Assembly: GCA_028278675.1 (NCBI GenBank)
Contig: JAQAJJ010000030.1
Location: 1 to 51,398, forward strand
Reading direction: 5' to 3'
Length of the DNA: 51,398 nucleotides
Source: Candidatus Azophilus lithoversatilis
GTDB taxonomy: Bacteria; Pseudomonadota; Gammaproteobacteria; Pseudomonadales; Azotimanducaceae
Part shown: positions 8,230-17,633 of the stretch, in pieces
How positions within the stretch are numbered: position 1 is the stretch's first letter
How the letters are laid out: each line of letters starts with the position of its first letter
Made by a program: the position numbers and the translations under genes
The notes under the pieces: model-generated
Told to the model about the DNA's origin: nothing
The model's input: only the letters and a program-made list of their open reading frames with translations
The model's database searches: none

Positions 8230-9201
8230 ATGCGCGTGATCCACATTTCCGACCTCCATCTGACCGACCTATCGACGGTCAGGCCCCAAAAAATTCGCGG
8301 TAAGCGGCGCCTCGGCCACTTCTCCTGGCGTGGCAGGCGGCGCTACCGCCACCTGCCTGCGCACCTGGAGGCTCTGCGCAGGGCGGTGCTTGACGCACAG
8401 CCGGACTTCATCGTGGTCACTGGCGATCTCGTCCACATCGGTTTGCCCAGCGAACTGGCGGTAGCGGCAAATTGGCTTGCAGCGTTGGCGCCACCCGGCA
8501 AGATGTTGGTTACGCCCGGCAACCACGATCTCTACGCCGAGGACTCGTGGGCCGCTTGCGAAGGGCACTTGGGCGACTACCTGCACCTCAGCCCATCCTC
8601 CGGCGAAGCTGGGGAGGCCCCTTTTCGGCGCGGATTCCCTTCCCACGTGAGCCTTCAGCTTGGCGCCGAACGGCACACCGCTGACGCCAAAGGAACAACC
8701 GATCGGCCATTGGGGTGTCTCCAAGCGTTCCATGAGAGTGTTGACGGGATTGAACTCTATGGGCTTAACACGGGTTGCCCGACGCCATTGGGCGCCGCCT
8801 CGGGTCGTCTCGGCAGTGGCCAAAGGCACCGTCTGGAGCGCCTTATGAAGCAAGCCCCGGCCGGAGCCTTGAAGGTGGTGGCGCTGCACCATGCGCCGAT
8901 GCGTGGCGTTATGCCGGGGCGCAAGGCGCTCATCGACGCCGATGCTCTTGAAGCCCTGCTAGCGGACGCCCACTTGGTGCTGCACGGGCACGGCCATTGG
9001 AGCCGCAGCTACCGTTGCGGCGCGGCGCAGATTTTCGCCGTCGGTTCGGCTTCCACGGCGGATGCGGCTTTTCGCCAATTCGACTTTCACCCACAGGAAG
9101 GCACCGTGCAAGTTCGGATGGGTCTGCATGTGCGAGCTGTGGACGGCGACGGCTTTGGGCTCGGTGAAGAGGCCGCTTTCAGCGTTTCAACCGGACGCTG
9201 A
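8230..9201 (+). CDS. Metallophosphoesterase (calcineurin-like)
   Basis: A 323-residue binuclear-metal phosphoesterase. All the family motifs are seen: HISDLHLTD at the N-terminus (DxH), VVTGDLVH (GDxx), TPGNHDLY (GNHD), ALHHAPM and finally HGHGHWS (GHxH). It has no signal peptide and no membrane segment. It resembles the CpdA/UDP-diacylglucosamine hydrolase-like group, but the substrate is unknown. It diverges from the phosphatidyltransferase with only about 40 bases between starts, so it may belong to the same pathway. Its 3' end overlaps the lptG 3' end by 23 bases (convergent). Confidence 0.9.
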   Translation: MRVIHISDLHLTDLSTVRPQKIRGKRRLGHFSWRGRRRYRHLPAHLEALRRAVLDAQPDFIVVTGDLVHIGLPSELAVAANWLAALAPPGKMLVTPGNHDLYAEDSWAACEGHLGDYLHLSPSSGEAGEAPFRRGFPSHVSLQLGAERHTADAKGTTDRPLGCLQAFHESVDGIELYGLNTGCPTPLGAASGRLGSGQRHRLERLMKQAPAGALKVVALHHAPMRGVMPGRKALIDADALEALLADAHLVLHGHGHWSRSYRCGAAQIFAVGSASTADAAFRQFDFHPQEGTVQVRMGLHVRAVDGDGFGLGEEAAFSVSTGR

Positions 9202-10234
9202 GCAGAGCCGCGGCCAAGGCGAGCAGGTCCGGCGCCAAGCCGGCTAGAGGTGCCGGCAGGCGGTAGAGCAGGCCGACTTGCAGGCTGGTGCGCTCCAGAA
9301 GATAAAACAGGATGCCGATAAGGGCGCAGAGCGTGATTCGTGCGCCCATTGGGGTGCTGCGCACGTTGCCCATCACGAAGGGCAGGCCCAGCAAGCCCAT
9401 GGCAAACAGTCCCATCGGCAAGCCAAGCAGCTGCCACAGCAGCACTTCAAAGCGGTGCGCATCGAGGCCGTTGCTGCGCAGATGGCCGATGTAGCCGACT
9501 AGATCCGTGGGGGAGAGGGCATGTTCGGCCCGCAGCAGGGCGGCAACCTGTTCGGCATCGATGTCGCTGGCCCAAGGCAGTTGGTCAAAGCGCCTTTGCT
9601 CAACGCTTTCGGCCTCGAAGCGGGTGACAAGCGCCTCGTGCAGCAGCCAAGTGTCTGGGCCGATGACGTCCGCCCGAGTGGCCTGAATGAGTTCGCGGAC
9701 CCGCCCTTGGTCGTCGAGCCGGTAGATTTCAATGTCCGAGGGCAAAGTGCCATAGGCCACTTCGCCGACCCGCACCAGGCTGGATGCGCTGCGGGTCCAG
9801 TAGGCGTCGTCCTCCTTGGCGGCGTTGTCGAAGCTGCGGGTGCGCAAATCGGATGCGCGCCCCTCAAAGCCGGGAATGAGCGCCTGCTGCAGGACCAGTG
9901 CCGAGGCGGTCACCGCGAGCAGGATCAGCAGCAGCGGACGGGCGAGCTGCATGAGGCTGACGCCGCTGGCGCGCAGCGCGGTTATTTCAAGTTGGCTGGC
10001 GAGTTGGCCGAAGCCGATCACGGTGCCCAACAGGCAGGTGATGGGCAAGAGGTCCAGAGCGATTCGGGGCAGCAGGAACCCGACCGTGCGCAAGGCCTCC
10101 AGGGTGCCGAAGGCCCCCTTGCCCACGTCCTCCAGTTGCTCCGCCAACGCAACGAAGCCGAACAAGCCGAGCAGCAGCACGAAAACCGGCGAGCCGCCGC
10201 GCAGCAGGGCCAGCAGCAGATAGCGGTCCAGCAC
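9179..10234 (-). CDS. lptG: LPS export ABC transporter permease LptG
   Basis: A 351-residue permease of the LptB2FG complex, which extracts lipopolysaccharide from the inner membrane and passes it to the LptC/LptA bridge. Three N-terminal membrane segments start at LDRYLLLALLRGG, a periplasmic beta-jellyroll follows (residues about 125-270), and three more membrane segments finish the protein. The start is placed at GTG 10234 (or TTG 10240), 19 bases after the lptF stop; the open frame further upstream overlaps lptF and is not conserved in character. It pairs with LptF upstream. Confidence 0.9.
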   Translation of the reverse strand: MLDRYLLLALLRGGSPVFVLLLGLFGFVALAEQLEDVGKGAFGTLEALRTVGFLLPRIALDLLPITCLLGTVIGFGQLASQLEITALRASGVSLMQLARPLLLILLAVTASALVLQQALIPGFEGRASDLRTRSFDNAAKEDDAYWTRSASSLVRVGEVAYGTLPSDIEIYRLDDQGRVRELIQATRADVIGPDTWLLHEALVTRFEAESVEQRRFDQLPWASDIDAEQVAALLRAEHALSPTDLVGYIGHLRSNGLDAHRFEVLLWQLLGLPMGLFAMGLLGLPFVMGNVRSTPMGARITLCALIGILFYLLERTSLQVGLLYRLPAPLAGLAPDLLALAAALLSVRLKR

Positions 10235-10253
10235 GTTCAAGGGACGGCCCCGC

Positions 10254-11318
10254 TCAAGGAGCGGCCCGTCGCGCCAGTGGCCAAGCGATGGCCAAGGCGA
10301 TGGCCAAGGCGCCCGGCGCCCACCAAAGGTGCGGCAAGGCGCCTTGCTCGACTTCTGAACGGATGACGCCGATGAAATTGAAGTAGAGCACGTAGATGAC
10401 GACCGCCAGCAGCACCCGGGCATAGCGCCCGCGGCGCGGCCGCGCGCGGCTCAAAGGCACCGCGACCAGAGCCAAAAGCAGTGTCGAGACGGCAGTGGAC
10501 CATCGCCACTGCGCCTCCGCACGGTCCTCGTCGCGGGGCGAGGCCCACAGCGCGCTGGTGGGTTGGGCCTTGGGCCGGTAGCCGGGTGGATCCGGCGTGA
10601 CCGCGGGCGCCCAGATTTGAAAAGCCTCGAAACGCCCCGCCAAATCCCTGTCGGTCGGTCCCTGCTTCGGCGCCTGCTTGTAGATCAAGGCCTGCTGCAG
10701 CGCCAGCAAGTGGGCGTCGCTGCGGGCGAAGGTGGTGAGCTGGCCTCGGCCCGCAGAGATCACCTCCAGAGTGCCGCCGCGGCTCGACCGCACGAAAACA
10801 CCGCGCAGCTCTCCGGTGGCCGCATCGCGCTCGTCGAAGAAAACCATGCGCTCGGCTTCGCCGTGAATGTGGAACTGCCCGGGCGGCAAGTCCTCAAGCT
10901 CCGCGGTGACTTTGGCCTCGGCCTCCAGGGCGTAGAGATTTTGATAGGCCCAGGGCCGGACCCAGAGGGATGTTGCCGCAACGAAGATGGCCACTGCGGC
11001 TGCCATGCCGATTACTGGCACCAGGATGCGGTATTCGCTGAAGCCGCCCGCCCGCAATCCGATCATCTCCCAGTCCGAATAGAGGCGGCCCAGGGCGACG
11101 ATCAAGCCGATGTAGAGGGCGATGGGCAGCAGCACCTCAAGAGCGATGATTGCCTTGAGCCCCGTCAGGACGAAAATGGCGGATCCGTCCAGCAGGCCGT
11201 CGTTTGCCTCGGTGAGAAACCGCGTTAGGCTGTAGGCGATGAACACGCCCACCAGAAACAGCGCTGTGAGGACGAATGGCTTGGTCGTTTCCCGGGCCAG
11301 ATATCGATCGACGATCAT
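10254..11318 (-). CDS. lptF: LPS export ABC transporter permease LptF
   Basis: A 354-residue LptF permease. The N-terminus MIVDRYLARETTKPF is characteristic, followed by three membrane helices, a periplasmic jellyroll domain (about residues 130-260, including GQFHIHGEAERMVFFDE) and three more helices near the C-terminus. With LptG and LptB it powers LPS extraction. It is the first gene of the lptFG operon. Its start is divergent from, and apparently overlaps, the 5' end of the LptA-like gene on the other strand. Confidence 0.93.
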   Translation of the reverse strand: MIVDRYLARETTKPFVLTALFLVGVFIAYSLTRFLTEANDGLLDGSAIFVLTGLKAIIALEVLLPIALYIGLIVALGRLYSDWEMIGLRAGGFSEYRILVPVIGMAAAVAIFVAATSLWVRPWAYQNLYALEAEAKVTAELEDLPPGQFHIHGEAERMVFFDERDAATGELRGVFVRSSRGGTLEVISAGRGQLTTFARSDAHLLALQQALIYKQAPKQGPTDRDLAGRFEAFQIWAPAVTPDPPGYRPKAQPTSALWASPRDEDRAEAQWRWSTAVSTLLLALVAVPLSRARPRRGRYARVLLAVVIYVLYFNFIGVIRSEVEQGALPHLWWAPGALAIALAIAWPLARRAAP

Positions 11319-11898
11319 ATCGAGGCTCGCTCAGGCCGCAACGCTTGCGTTGTCATGCATTGCCGTAGGGCTGATGGCGACCGCAGCCGACGCGGAGCTG
11401 GTGCTCATCCGCGCCGACCGGGCTTGGGAGCCGGCGCCGCAAGCCATTAGCTTGCTTGAGTGCGGCGAACCGCCGATGCCGAAGGAACAACGGGTTCGTC
11501 CTGAGGCGGTCACCACTTGTTCCGTCGAGGAATCGGGAGGCGATGACGTGCTCAACCTTGAGGGCAACTTTGAAATGCGCGGCCCCGATTGGCGGCTGAC
11601 GGCGGACTCTGCGCAAGTTTACGGCTCGGTGGAGGATCCCGAGCGGCTCGTCATCATGGGCGCGCCGGCTCGCATGTCCTTGATCCGGCGCAACGGCGAG
11701 CGCGCTTCGGGAACTGGCCAGCGGATCACCTATTGGCGTCGGCGCGAACTGGTTGAAGTTCACGGCGACGCCGCCTTTGCTGCCGGGAACCTTGCCGTGA
11801 CCAGTTCGAGGATCATCTATGACCTGGATGAGGAGCGGCTGAAGTCCCTGGGCAACGATGGTGTCACTTTCGTTGTTCGGGAGGGTGATGACAACTAA
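11281..11898 (+). CDS. LptA/OstA-like periplasmic protein
   Basis: An LptA-family protein with a signal peptide (RARYRSTIISR, then a hydrophobic run ending TAADA before ELVLIRAD). The mature part has the OstA pattern: LNLEGNFEMRGPDWRLTADSAQVYG, VIMGAPARMSL, GERASGTGQRITYWRRRELVEVHGDA and SSRIIYDLDEER. It would bind LPS in the periplasm and may serve as the LptA bridge for the neighbouring LptFG. The start is unsure: TTG 11281 has GAGG upstream and gives a good signal peptide, while ATG 11239 gives a longer N-terminus. Either overlaps the divergent lptF start. It meets the exonuclease gene tail to tail with a 4-base overlap. Confidence 0.75.
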   Translation: MVVSRARYRSTIISRLAQAATLALSCIAVGLMATAADAELVLIRADRAWEPAPQAISLLECGEPPMPKEQRVRPEAVTTCSVEESGGDDVLNLEGNFEMRGPDWRLTADSAQVYGSVEDPERLVIMGAPARMSLIRRNGERASGTGQRITYWRRRELVEVHGDAAFAAGNLAVTSSRIIYDLDEERLKSLGNDGVTFVVREGDDN

Positions 11899-12716
11899 TC
11901 CACTGGCGCAAAATGGCACCACACGGGGCAGTGGTCGGAAGGCTTCTCGGAGCCTCTGATGCGATAGTCGATGCCGCAGTCGGCCACCGCGCCGGCCAGG
12001 GCCTGAGTGGTCAGCACCAAGTCGATGCGCAGTCCCCGCTTGGGTTCGCGGTCAAATCCCTTGCTGCGGTAGTCGAACCAACTGTAGCGGCGTTCCTTGC
12101 CGCCGAGGTGGCTGGTGTAGGCATCGGTCAGCCCCCAGTCCATCAAGGTCGCCAGCCATTCCCGCTCTTCGGGCAAAAAGCTGGTTTTGCCGGTGCGCAG
12201 CCACCGTTTTCGGTTGTCCTCGCCAATGCCGATGTCGGCGTCCTCCGGGGCCACGTTCATGTCACCGGCGACGATGAGCGGCGCCGCAGGGTCGCAGCGC
12301 TCATTGAGATAGCGGGTGAGGTCGCTGTAGTACTGGGCCTTGGCCGGGAACTTGAGTGGATGGTCGCGGCTTTCGCCTTGGGGGAAGTAGCCGTTGATGA
12401 CTTGCACCCGGCGCCCGCCAACCTCGTAGCTGGCCGCTACAAAGCGGCGCTGCTGGTCAGCTTCCCGCCACGGAAAGCCGCATTGCGCATCGATCGGGGG
12501 GATGCGGGAGAACAGGGCAACGCCGTAGTGTCCCTTCTGTCCGTGGATGACGAGGTGCTCGTAGCCGATCGCCTGAATGGCTTCCCCGGGAAACTCGGAG
12601 TCATGCACCTTGGTTTCCTGGACGGCAATGACATCTGGACGGTGAGCTTGGTCGATCGCTTCGATCTGATGGAAACGAGCGCGGATGCCATTGGCGTTGA
12701 ATGTCACGAAGCGCAT
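11895..12716 (-). CDS. xth: Exodeoxyribonuclease III
   Basis: A 273-residue endonuclease/exonuclease/phosphatase-fold enzyme of the XthA family, the major AP endonuclease of base-excision repair. Visible motifs are FNANGIRARF at the N-terminus (metal-binding Asn), DVIAVQETKV (catalytic Glu), INGYFPQG, LIVAGDMNVAP (catalytic Asp-Asn), RIDLVL and KPSDHCPVW (catalytic Asp-His). The start at ATG 12716 gives MRFVTFNANG, typical for the family; the frame is open upstream on this strand but only antisense to the acyl-CoA dehydrogenase. Confidence 0.95.
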   Translation of the reverse strand: MRFVTFNANGIRARFHQIEAIDQAHRPDVIAVQETKVHDSEFPGEAIQAIGYEHLVIHGQKGHYGVALFSRIPPIDAQCGFPWREADQQRRFVAASYEVGGRRVQVINGYFPQGESRDHPLKFPAKAQYYSDLTRYLNERCDPAAPLIVAGDMNVAPEDADIGIGEDNRKRWLRTGKTSFLPEEREWLATLMDWGLTDAYTSHLGGKERRYSWFDYRSKGFDREPKRGLRIDLVLTTQALAGAVADCGIDYRIRGSEKPSDHCPVWCHFAPVD

Positions 12717-12869
12717 GGCGTACTCCCGGACTTGCTTTGATTCAACGGGGGCGGTCGCTCGCACGGGTGGCGTTGAGCGGCGCGCGGCGCGGACACCCCT
12801 CCCTAGAAGTGGCCGCATTGTACAATGACCCTTAGCTGTAATCCGCCGCCCAAAACGCAAGGAGAACCC

Positions 12870-14051
12870 ATGAGTGACAAGGAGGCTCAATTCAATTGGC
12901 TGGACCCTTTTTTGCTGGATGAGCAGCTCAGCGAGGAGGAGCGGCTGATCAGGAACACCGCCCGGGACTACGCTCATGAGAAGCTGCTGCCGCGGGTGAT
13001 TGAGGCCAATCGCCATGAGACCTTCGACCGCGCGATCATGACCGAGTTGGGCGCGCTTGGCATGCTGGGCGCCACCCTGCCGGAGCGCTATGGCTGCGCA
13101 GCGGTGAACTACGTCTCCTACGGCCTGATGGCGCGGGAGGTGGAGCGGGTGGATTCCGGATACCGCTCGGCGATGAGCGTTCAGTCGTCGCTGGTCATGC
13201 ACCCCATCTACGCTTACGGCTCCGAGGCGCAGCGGGAACGCATTCTGCCCAAGCTCGCCAGTGGCGAATGGGTCGGCTGCTTCGGGCTTACCGAGCCCGA
13301 CCATGGCTCGGACCCCGGCGCCATGACCACCCGAGCGGAGCGGGTGGATGGCGGCTACCGGCTCAACGGCGCCAAGATGTGGATCACCAATTCACCCATC
13401 GCCGACGTCGCCGTGGTCTGGGCAAAGCTCGACGGCGTCATCCGGGGCTTCATTGTCGAGCGGGGGTTCGAAGGGTTTGCCACCCCGAAAATCGTCGGCA
13501 AAATGAGCTTGCGCACCTCGGTGACGGGCGAAATAGTGCTGCAGGATGTCTTCGTTCCCGAAGAGAATCTGTTGCCCAACGCCAGAGGCCTGAGTGGTCC
13601 ATTTGGATGCCTCAACCGGGCGCGCTACGGCATCGCCTGGGGCGCCATGGGCGCCGCCGAGTTCTGCTGGCACGCCGCCCGGAACTACACTTTGGAGCGC
13701 AACCAGTTCGGCCGCCCCTTGGCCGCCAACCAACTCATCCAAAAGAAGCTGGCGGACATGCAGACCGAGATCGCCTTGGGGTTGCAGGGCTGTCTGCGCA
13801 TCGGGCGCCTGCTCGACGATGCCCGCCTGCCGGTGGAGAACATCTCCCTGATGAAGCGCAACAATTGCGGCAAGGCCCTCGACATCGCCCGCACGGCGCG
13901 GGACATGCACGGCGGCAACGGCATCTCCGACGAATTCCACGTCATTCGCCATGTCATGATCCTGGAGACCGTCAACACCTACGAAGGCACCCATGACGTG
14001 CATGCGCTGATACTCGGACGCGCCCAGACGGGCCTGCAAGCCTTCTTTTGA
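12870..14051 (+). CDS. gcdH: Glutaryl-CoA dehydrogenase
   Basis: A 393-residue acyl-CoA dehydrogenase that converts glutaryl-CoA to crotonyl-CoA and CO2, a step of lysine and tryptophan breakdown. The substrate-specific segment [18 protein letters not shown] with its Arg marks GCDH within the family. The FAD region is [12 protein letters not shown], and the catalytic Glu lies in [17 protein letters not shown] near the C-terminus. The start ATG 12870 is preceded by GGAG at proper spacing. No electron-transfer flavoprotein genes are in view. It lies divergent from the exonuclease gene. Confidence 0.95.
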   Translation: MSDKEAQFNWLDPFLLDEQLSEEERLIRNTARDYAHEKLLPRVIEANRHETFDRAIMTELGALGMLGATLPERYGCAAVNYVSYGLMAREVERVDSGYRSAMSVQSSLVMHPIYAYGSEAQRERILPKLASGEWVGCFGLTEPDHGSDPGAMTTRAERVDGGYRLNGAKMWITNSPIADVAVVWAKLDGVIRGFIVERGFEGFATPKIVGKMSLRTSVTGEIVLQDVFVPEENLLPNARGLSGPFGCLNRARYGIAWGAMGAAEFCWHAARNYTLERNQFGRPLAANQLIQKKLADMQTEIALGLQGCLRIGRLLDDARLPVENISLMKRNNCGKALDIARTARDMHGGNGISDEFHVIRHVMILETVNTYEGTHDVHALILGRAQTGLQAFF

Positions 14052-14075
14052 TATCAAGAGAATATCGCCTATAGG
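14048..14075 (+). promoter_or_regulatory. Candidate sigma-70 promoter for uvrY
   Basis: TTGATA (14048-14053), a 16-base spacer and TATAGG (14070-14075) lie about 100 bases before the uvrY start. The -35 box overlaps the last bases of gcdH. This is a pattern match only. Confidence 0.35.
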
Positions 14076-14178
14076 ACATGGCTAGAATCCCTATGCGACA
14101 TTAGCTGACCGGCATTGCCCGCAAGACACCTGCTGGTAGGGTGCAATAACAGCAAGAAAAATCGAATAGGGGTGGACG

Positions 14179-14844
14179 ATGATCCGTATCCTTGTGGTGG
14201 ACAGCCACCGGCTGTTTCGGATGGGCCTGCGAAAGATGCTTCCGGAAAGCAATGGCTTCAGCATTGTGGCGGAAGCTGAAAACGGCGAGCAGGCCGTTGA
14301 TCTGGCGCGGGAGCTCATGCCCCATGTCGTGTTGATGGACATTCTCATGCCCGGCATCGGCGGGTTGGAAGCCACCGTGCGCATTCGCCGCCTGAGCCTC
14401 GACATCAAGGTGGTGGCGCTCACGGCGTGCTGGATGAACCCGTTTCCCCTGCAAATGCTGCGCGCCGGTGCCACCGGCTACCTCACCAAGGGCGTTCATC
14501 AGGATGAGCTGCATCTCGCCATCCGCAAGGTTTATGCCGGGCGCCGCTACGTCTGCGGGGAAATCGCCCAGCAACTCGCCGTTGAAGCCTTCGACACCAG
14601 CCAAGGCACACCCTTCAATCGCCTGTCAGGGCGCGAAATGCAGATCATGCTGATGATCATCAACTGCCACAAGGTCAGCGACATATCGGAGAACCTGCAT
14701 CTTTCCCCCAAAACCATCAACAGCTACCGGTACCGCATCTTCGAGAAGCTCGGCGTGACCAGCGACGTGGAGTTGACCCTGCTGTCGGTGCGCTACGGCT
14801 TGATACGGCCCGAGGCCACCGGGTTGTCGGAACTGGTTTCCTGA
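14179..14844 (+). CDS. uvrY: Response regulator of the UvrY/GacA family
   Basis: A 221-residue two-domain regulator. The receiver domain carries the phospho-acceptor Asp in VVLMDILMPGIGGLEA and the conserved Lys in GYLTKG. The C-terminal LuxR-type helix-turn-helix contains LSPKTINSYRYRIFEKLGV, very close to UvrY/GacA. In relatives it is phosphorylated by BarA/GacS and activates small RNAs that titrate CsrA. The location just before uvrC is the classic gammaproteobacterial arrangement. One oddity: the N-terminal acidic pair reads VDSH rather than VDDH, so one metal-binding Asp is replaced by Ser. The partner kinase is not in the window. Confidence 0.92.
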   Translation: MIRILVVDSHRLFRMGLRKMLPESNGFSIVAEAENGEQAVDLARELMPHVVLMDILMPGIGGLEATVRIRRLSLDIKVVALTACWMNPFPLQMLRAGATGYLTKGVHQDELHLAIRKVYAGRRYVCGEIAQQLAVEAFDTSQGTPFNRLSGREMQIMLMIINCHKVSDISENLHLSPKTINSYRYRIFEKLGVTSDVELTLLSVRYGLIRPEATGLSELVS

Positions 14845-14948
14845 CGCCCAAGCCGCCGCTGGCTTCGTGCTCCAAAAGATTGGCCAAGCTGCGCCAGCAA
14901 CTTGAACGTGCGCTCGGCGCAAGCACTTTCGGTTAAACTGCGGTGGCC

Positions 14949-16778
14949 ATGACGGTCATCCCCAGCCGCTTTGATCCGCAGTCCCTGCTGCCCAACCTGA
15001 GCCAGAAGCCTGGGGTTTACCGCATGCTCGACGCGGCGGGCAAGGTGCTCTACGTCGGCAAGGCGCGCAACCTCAAGCGCCGGGTGGCCAGCTACTTCCG
15101 CGGCCGCGGGCTCGATCGCAAGACCCTGGCCCTCATGGGCAAGGTAAGTGACATCGGCGTCACGGTCACCAACAGCGAAACCGAAGCCCTGCTGCTTGAG
15201 CAGAGCCTGATCAAAGCCGAGCGTCCGCCATACAACATCGTCCTGCGCGACGACAAATCCTACCCTTACATTCACCTTACCGGTCACGCCGAGTTTCCGC
15301 GTCTGTGCTTCCACCGGGGCGCCAAGCGCAGGGCAGGGCGCTACTTTGGCCCCTTTCCCTCAGCGAGCGCCGTGCGCGAGAGCCTGAACATGCTGCAGAA
15401 GCTGTTCCGCATCCGCCAATGTGACGAGAGCTTCTTCAAGAACCGCTCCCGGCCCTGCCTGCAATACCAGATTCAACGCTGCAGCGGCCCGTGCGTTGGC
15501 TTGATCGACGCCGACGCCTACCAAAAAGATGTGGCGCTAGGCATCCTCTTCCTGGAGGGGCGCAGCAACCAAGTTCTTGAAACCTTGGAGGAGGCCATGG
15601 AACGCGCCGCCGAGCGCCTGGACTTCGAGCACGCCGCCCGCTACCGGGACCAGATCGCCCAGTTGCGGCGGGTGCAGGAGCAGCAGTACGTGCATGCCGC
15701 CGATGGCGACGTGGACGTCTTTGCGTTGGCCGACGGCGGGGCGCTTGCTTGTGTGCAGGGGCTGTTCATTCGGGCTGGCAGGCTGCTCGGTCAGCGCGCC
15801 TGGTATCCGCGCAACGAACTTGGCGTCGATGAGGCGAACTTGCTCGGTGCCTTTCTCTCCCAGTTCTATCTCGGTGGTGTTGACCGGGACATTCCCAAGA
15901 CGGTCATCACCTCAGTTCCGGTCGGCGATGCCGGCATTCTGGCCGCAGCGCTCAAGGAGCGGGTGGGTCGAAAGGTGGAAGTGGCCGCAGCCGTGCGCGG
16001 CCAGCGCGCCCGCTGGCGGCAGATGGCGCTCGACAACGCCTGCGTCAGCCTGACCGCCTACTTGGCCGACAAACGCAACGTCTTCGCGCGCCTGATCGGG
16101 CTGCAGGACGCCTTGGGGCTGGAGGACAGGCCGGAGCGTTTGGAGTGCTTCGACATCAGCCACACCATGGGTGAGGCGACAGTGGCTTCCTGCGTGGTCT
16201 TCGACACGGGCGGACCGCTGAAGTCCGACTACCGGCGTTTCAACATTGACGATGTGGCGCCCGGCGACGACTATGCGGCCATGGAGCAAGCCCTGCGGCG
16301 TCGCTACACCCGCCTGCGGCAAGGGGAGGGTGCTTTGCCGGACGTGCTGGTGATCGATGGCGGCAAGGGACAAATTCACCGGGCGCAGGATGTGCTGGAC
16401 GAGTTGCAGGTGGATGGCGTCCACATATTGGGCGTCGCCAAAGGCCCGAGGCGGCGTTCCGGCGACGAGCGTTTCTTCACTCGTGCCGGGGAAGTGCCGC
16501 TGCCCCCCCAATCCGACGCTTTCCATCTGCTTCAGCACATCCGCGACGAGGCGCACCGTTTTGCCATAACTGGCCACCGACAACGCCGCAAGAAGCTAAA
16601 AGCGCGTTCTGAACTCGACGAAGTGCCCGGCGTCGGCCCCAAGCGGCGGCGCGGGCTGCTGACCCACTTCGGTGGCCTAGCGGCCCTAAAAGGCGCGAGC
16701 GTCGAGGAAATTGCCAAGGCGCCCGGCATCAGCCGACGTTTGGCGGAAGACGTGTTCGGCGTCCTGCACGCCGAGTGA
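14949..16778 (+). CDS. uvrC: Excinuclease ABC subunit C
   Basis: A 609-residue UvrC, the nuclease that makes both incisions around a DNA lesion bound by UvrAB. Domains in order: GIY-YIG nuclease at residues about 15-95 (KPGVYRMLDAAGKVLYVGKARNLKRRV), the Cys-rich linker (RPCLQYQIQRCSGPC), the UVR motif about residue 205-240, the RNase-H-like nuclease (ECFDISHTMGE and VIDGGKGQ), and two helix-hairpin-helix motifs (VPGVGPKRRRGLL) at the end. The start could be GTG 14943 or ATG 14949. The stop overlaps the pgsA start. Confidence 0.96.
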   Translation: MTVIPSRFDPQSLLPNLSQKPGVYRMLDAAGKVLYVGKARNLKRRVASYFRGRGLDRKTLALMGKVSDIGVTVTNSETEALLLEQSLIKAERPPYNIVLRDDKSYPYIHLTGHAEFPRLCFHRGAKRRAGRYFGPFPSASAVRESLNMLQKLFRIRQCDESFFKNRSRPCLQYQIQRCSGPCVGLIDADAYQKDVALGILFLEGRSNQVLETLEEAMERAAERLDFEHAARYRDQIAQLRRVQEQQYVHAADGDVDVFALADGGALACVQGLFIRAGRLLGQRAWYPRNELGVDEANLLGAFLSQFYLGGVDRDIPKTVITSVPVGDAGILAAALKERVGRKVEVAAAVRGQRARWRQMALDNACVSLTAYLADKRNVFARLIGLQDALGLEDRPERLECFDISHTMGEATVASCVVFDTGGPLKSDYRRFNIDDVAPGDDYAAMEQALRRRYTRLRQGEGALPDVLVIDGGKGQIHRAQDVLDELQVDGVHILGVAKGPRRRSGDERFFTRAGEVPLPPQSDAFHLLQHIRDEAHRFAITGHRQRRKKLKARSELDEVPGVGPKRRRGLLTHFGGLAALKGASVEEIAKAPGISRRLAEDVFGVLHAE

Positions 16779-17359
16779 TGCCGGTGTTCAAAGTGAACTG
16801 GCCGAACCTGGTGACTTTGGGCCGGATTGTCCTGGTGCCCGTGTTCGCCTTGGCCTACCTGCTGCCCGGCGGCGGCGCCTACTTGTTGGCCAGCTTACTG
16901 TTCGCGGCGGCGGCCTTCACCGACTGGCTGGATGGCTACTTGGCCCGCAAGCTGGGACAGACCACCCACTTTGGCGCGTTTCTCGATCCGGTCGCCGACA
17001 AGCTCATCGTGGTGACCGCGTTGACGGTGCTGATCGGCGAGCACGGCAACCTGTGGATGACCTTCGCCGGCCTCGTCATCATTAGCCGTGAAGTGTTCAT
17101 TAGCGCCTTGCGCGAGTGGATGGCCGAGATGAACCGGCGCGGATTGGTGGCGGTCATCATGGTGGGCAAGGTCAAGACCGTGCTGCAGATGGCGGCCATC
17201 GCCCTGCTGCTCGCCAATCCGCCGGAACTGGAGCGTCCCTGGGTCATTGCCGGCTACGTCTTGCTGTACGCCGCCACCTTCATGACGCTGTGGTCGATGA
17301 CCGTGTACCTGCTGGCCGCTTGGCCGACGCTGCAGTTGGGCATGAAGCGCAACCGTTAG
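16778..17359 (+). CDS. pgsA: CDP-diacylglycerol-glycerol-3-phosphate 3-phosphatidyltransferase
   Basis: A 193-residue membrane enzyme that makes phosphatidylglycerophosphate, the first committed step to phosphatidylglycerol. The complete CDP-alcohol phosphotransferase motif is seen (DWLDGYLAR, eight residues, then GAFLDPVAD), within about five membrane segments. The start ATG 16778 overlaps the uvrC stop (TGATG), and the uvrY-uvrC-pgsA order is conserved in gammaproteobacteria. It is a second, separate member of the family that also includes the 7.0-8.2 kb gene. Confidence 0.95.
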   Translation: MPVFKVNWPNLVTLGRIVLVPVFALAYLLPGGGAYLLASLLFAAAAFTDWLDGYLARKLGQTTHFGAFLDPVADKLIVVTALTVLIGEHGNLWMTFAGLVIISREVFISALREWMAEMNRRGLVAVIMVGKVKTVLQMAAIALLLANPPELERPWVIAGYVLLYAATFMTLWSMTVYLLAAWPTLQLGMKRNR

Positions 17360-17633
17360 GGAGCCATCAGGGGTTCGCTTTGGGCGTCGGGCGAGACAGC
17401 AACTCACTGCCGTCGTTGCAGTCAATGATCCATCCCGCCACTTCGACAAGCCGTTCAGCATCCTTGACTCCGCCCCAGTCCGGTACCGGCCCCCCGCCAG
17501 CAGGGTGGATTGTCAAGCCGCGGCAAACGTCCTTGGACCGGCTCCCGGACGAGACGTCCGGCCTCTCAACTCACACCTCCGGGAAGCTCCAGAACTCGTA
17601 CATTCACTGCACAGCCTTTCAACAAGCCGTCGC

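Noticed and set aside
11895-13304. A long minus-strand frame through the exonuclease gene
   Set aside because: The part beyond 12716 is antisense to glutaryl-CoA dehydrogenase and unlike any protein I recognise.
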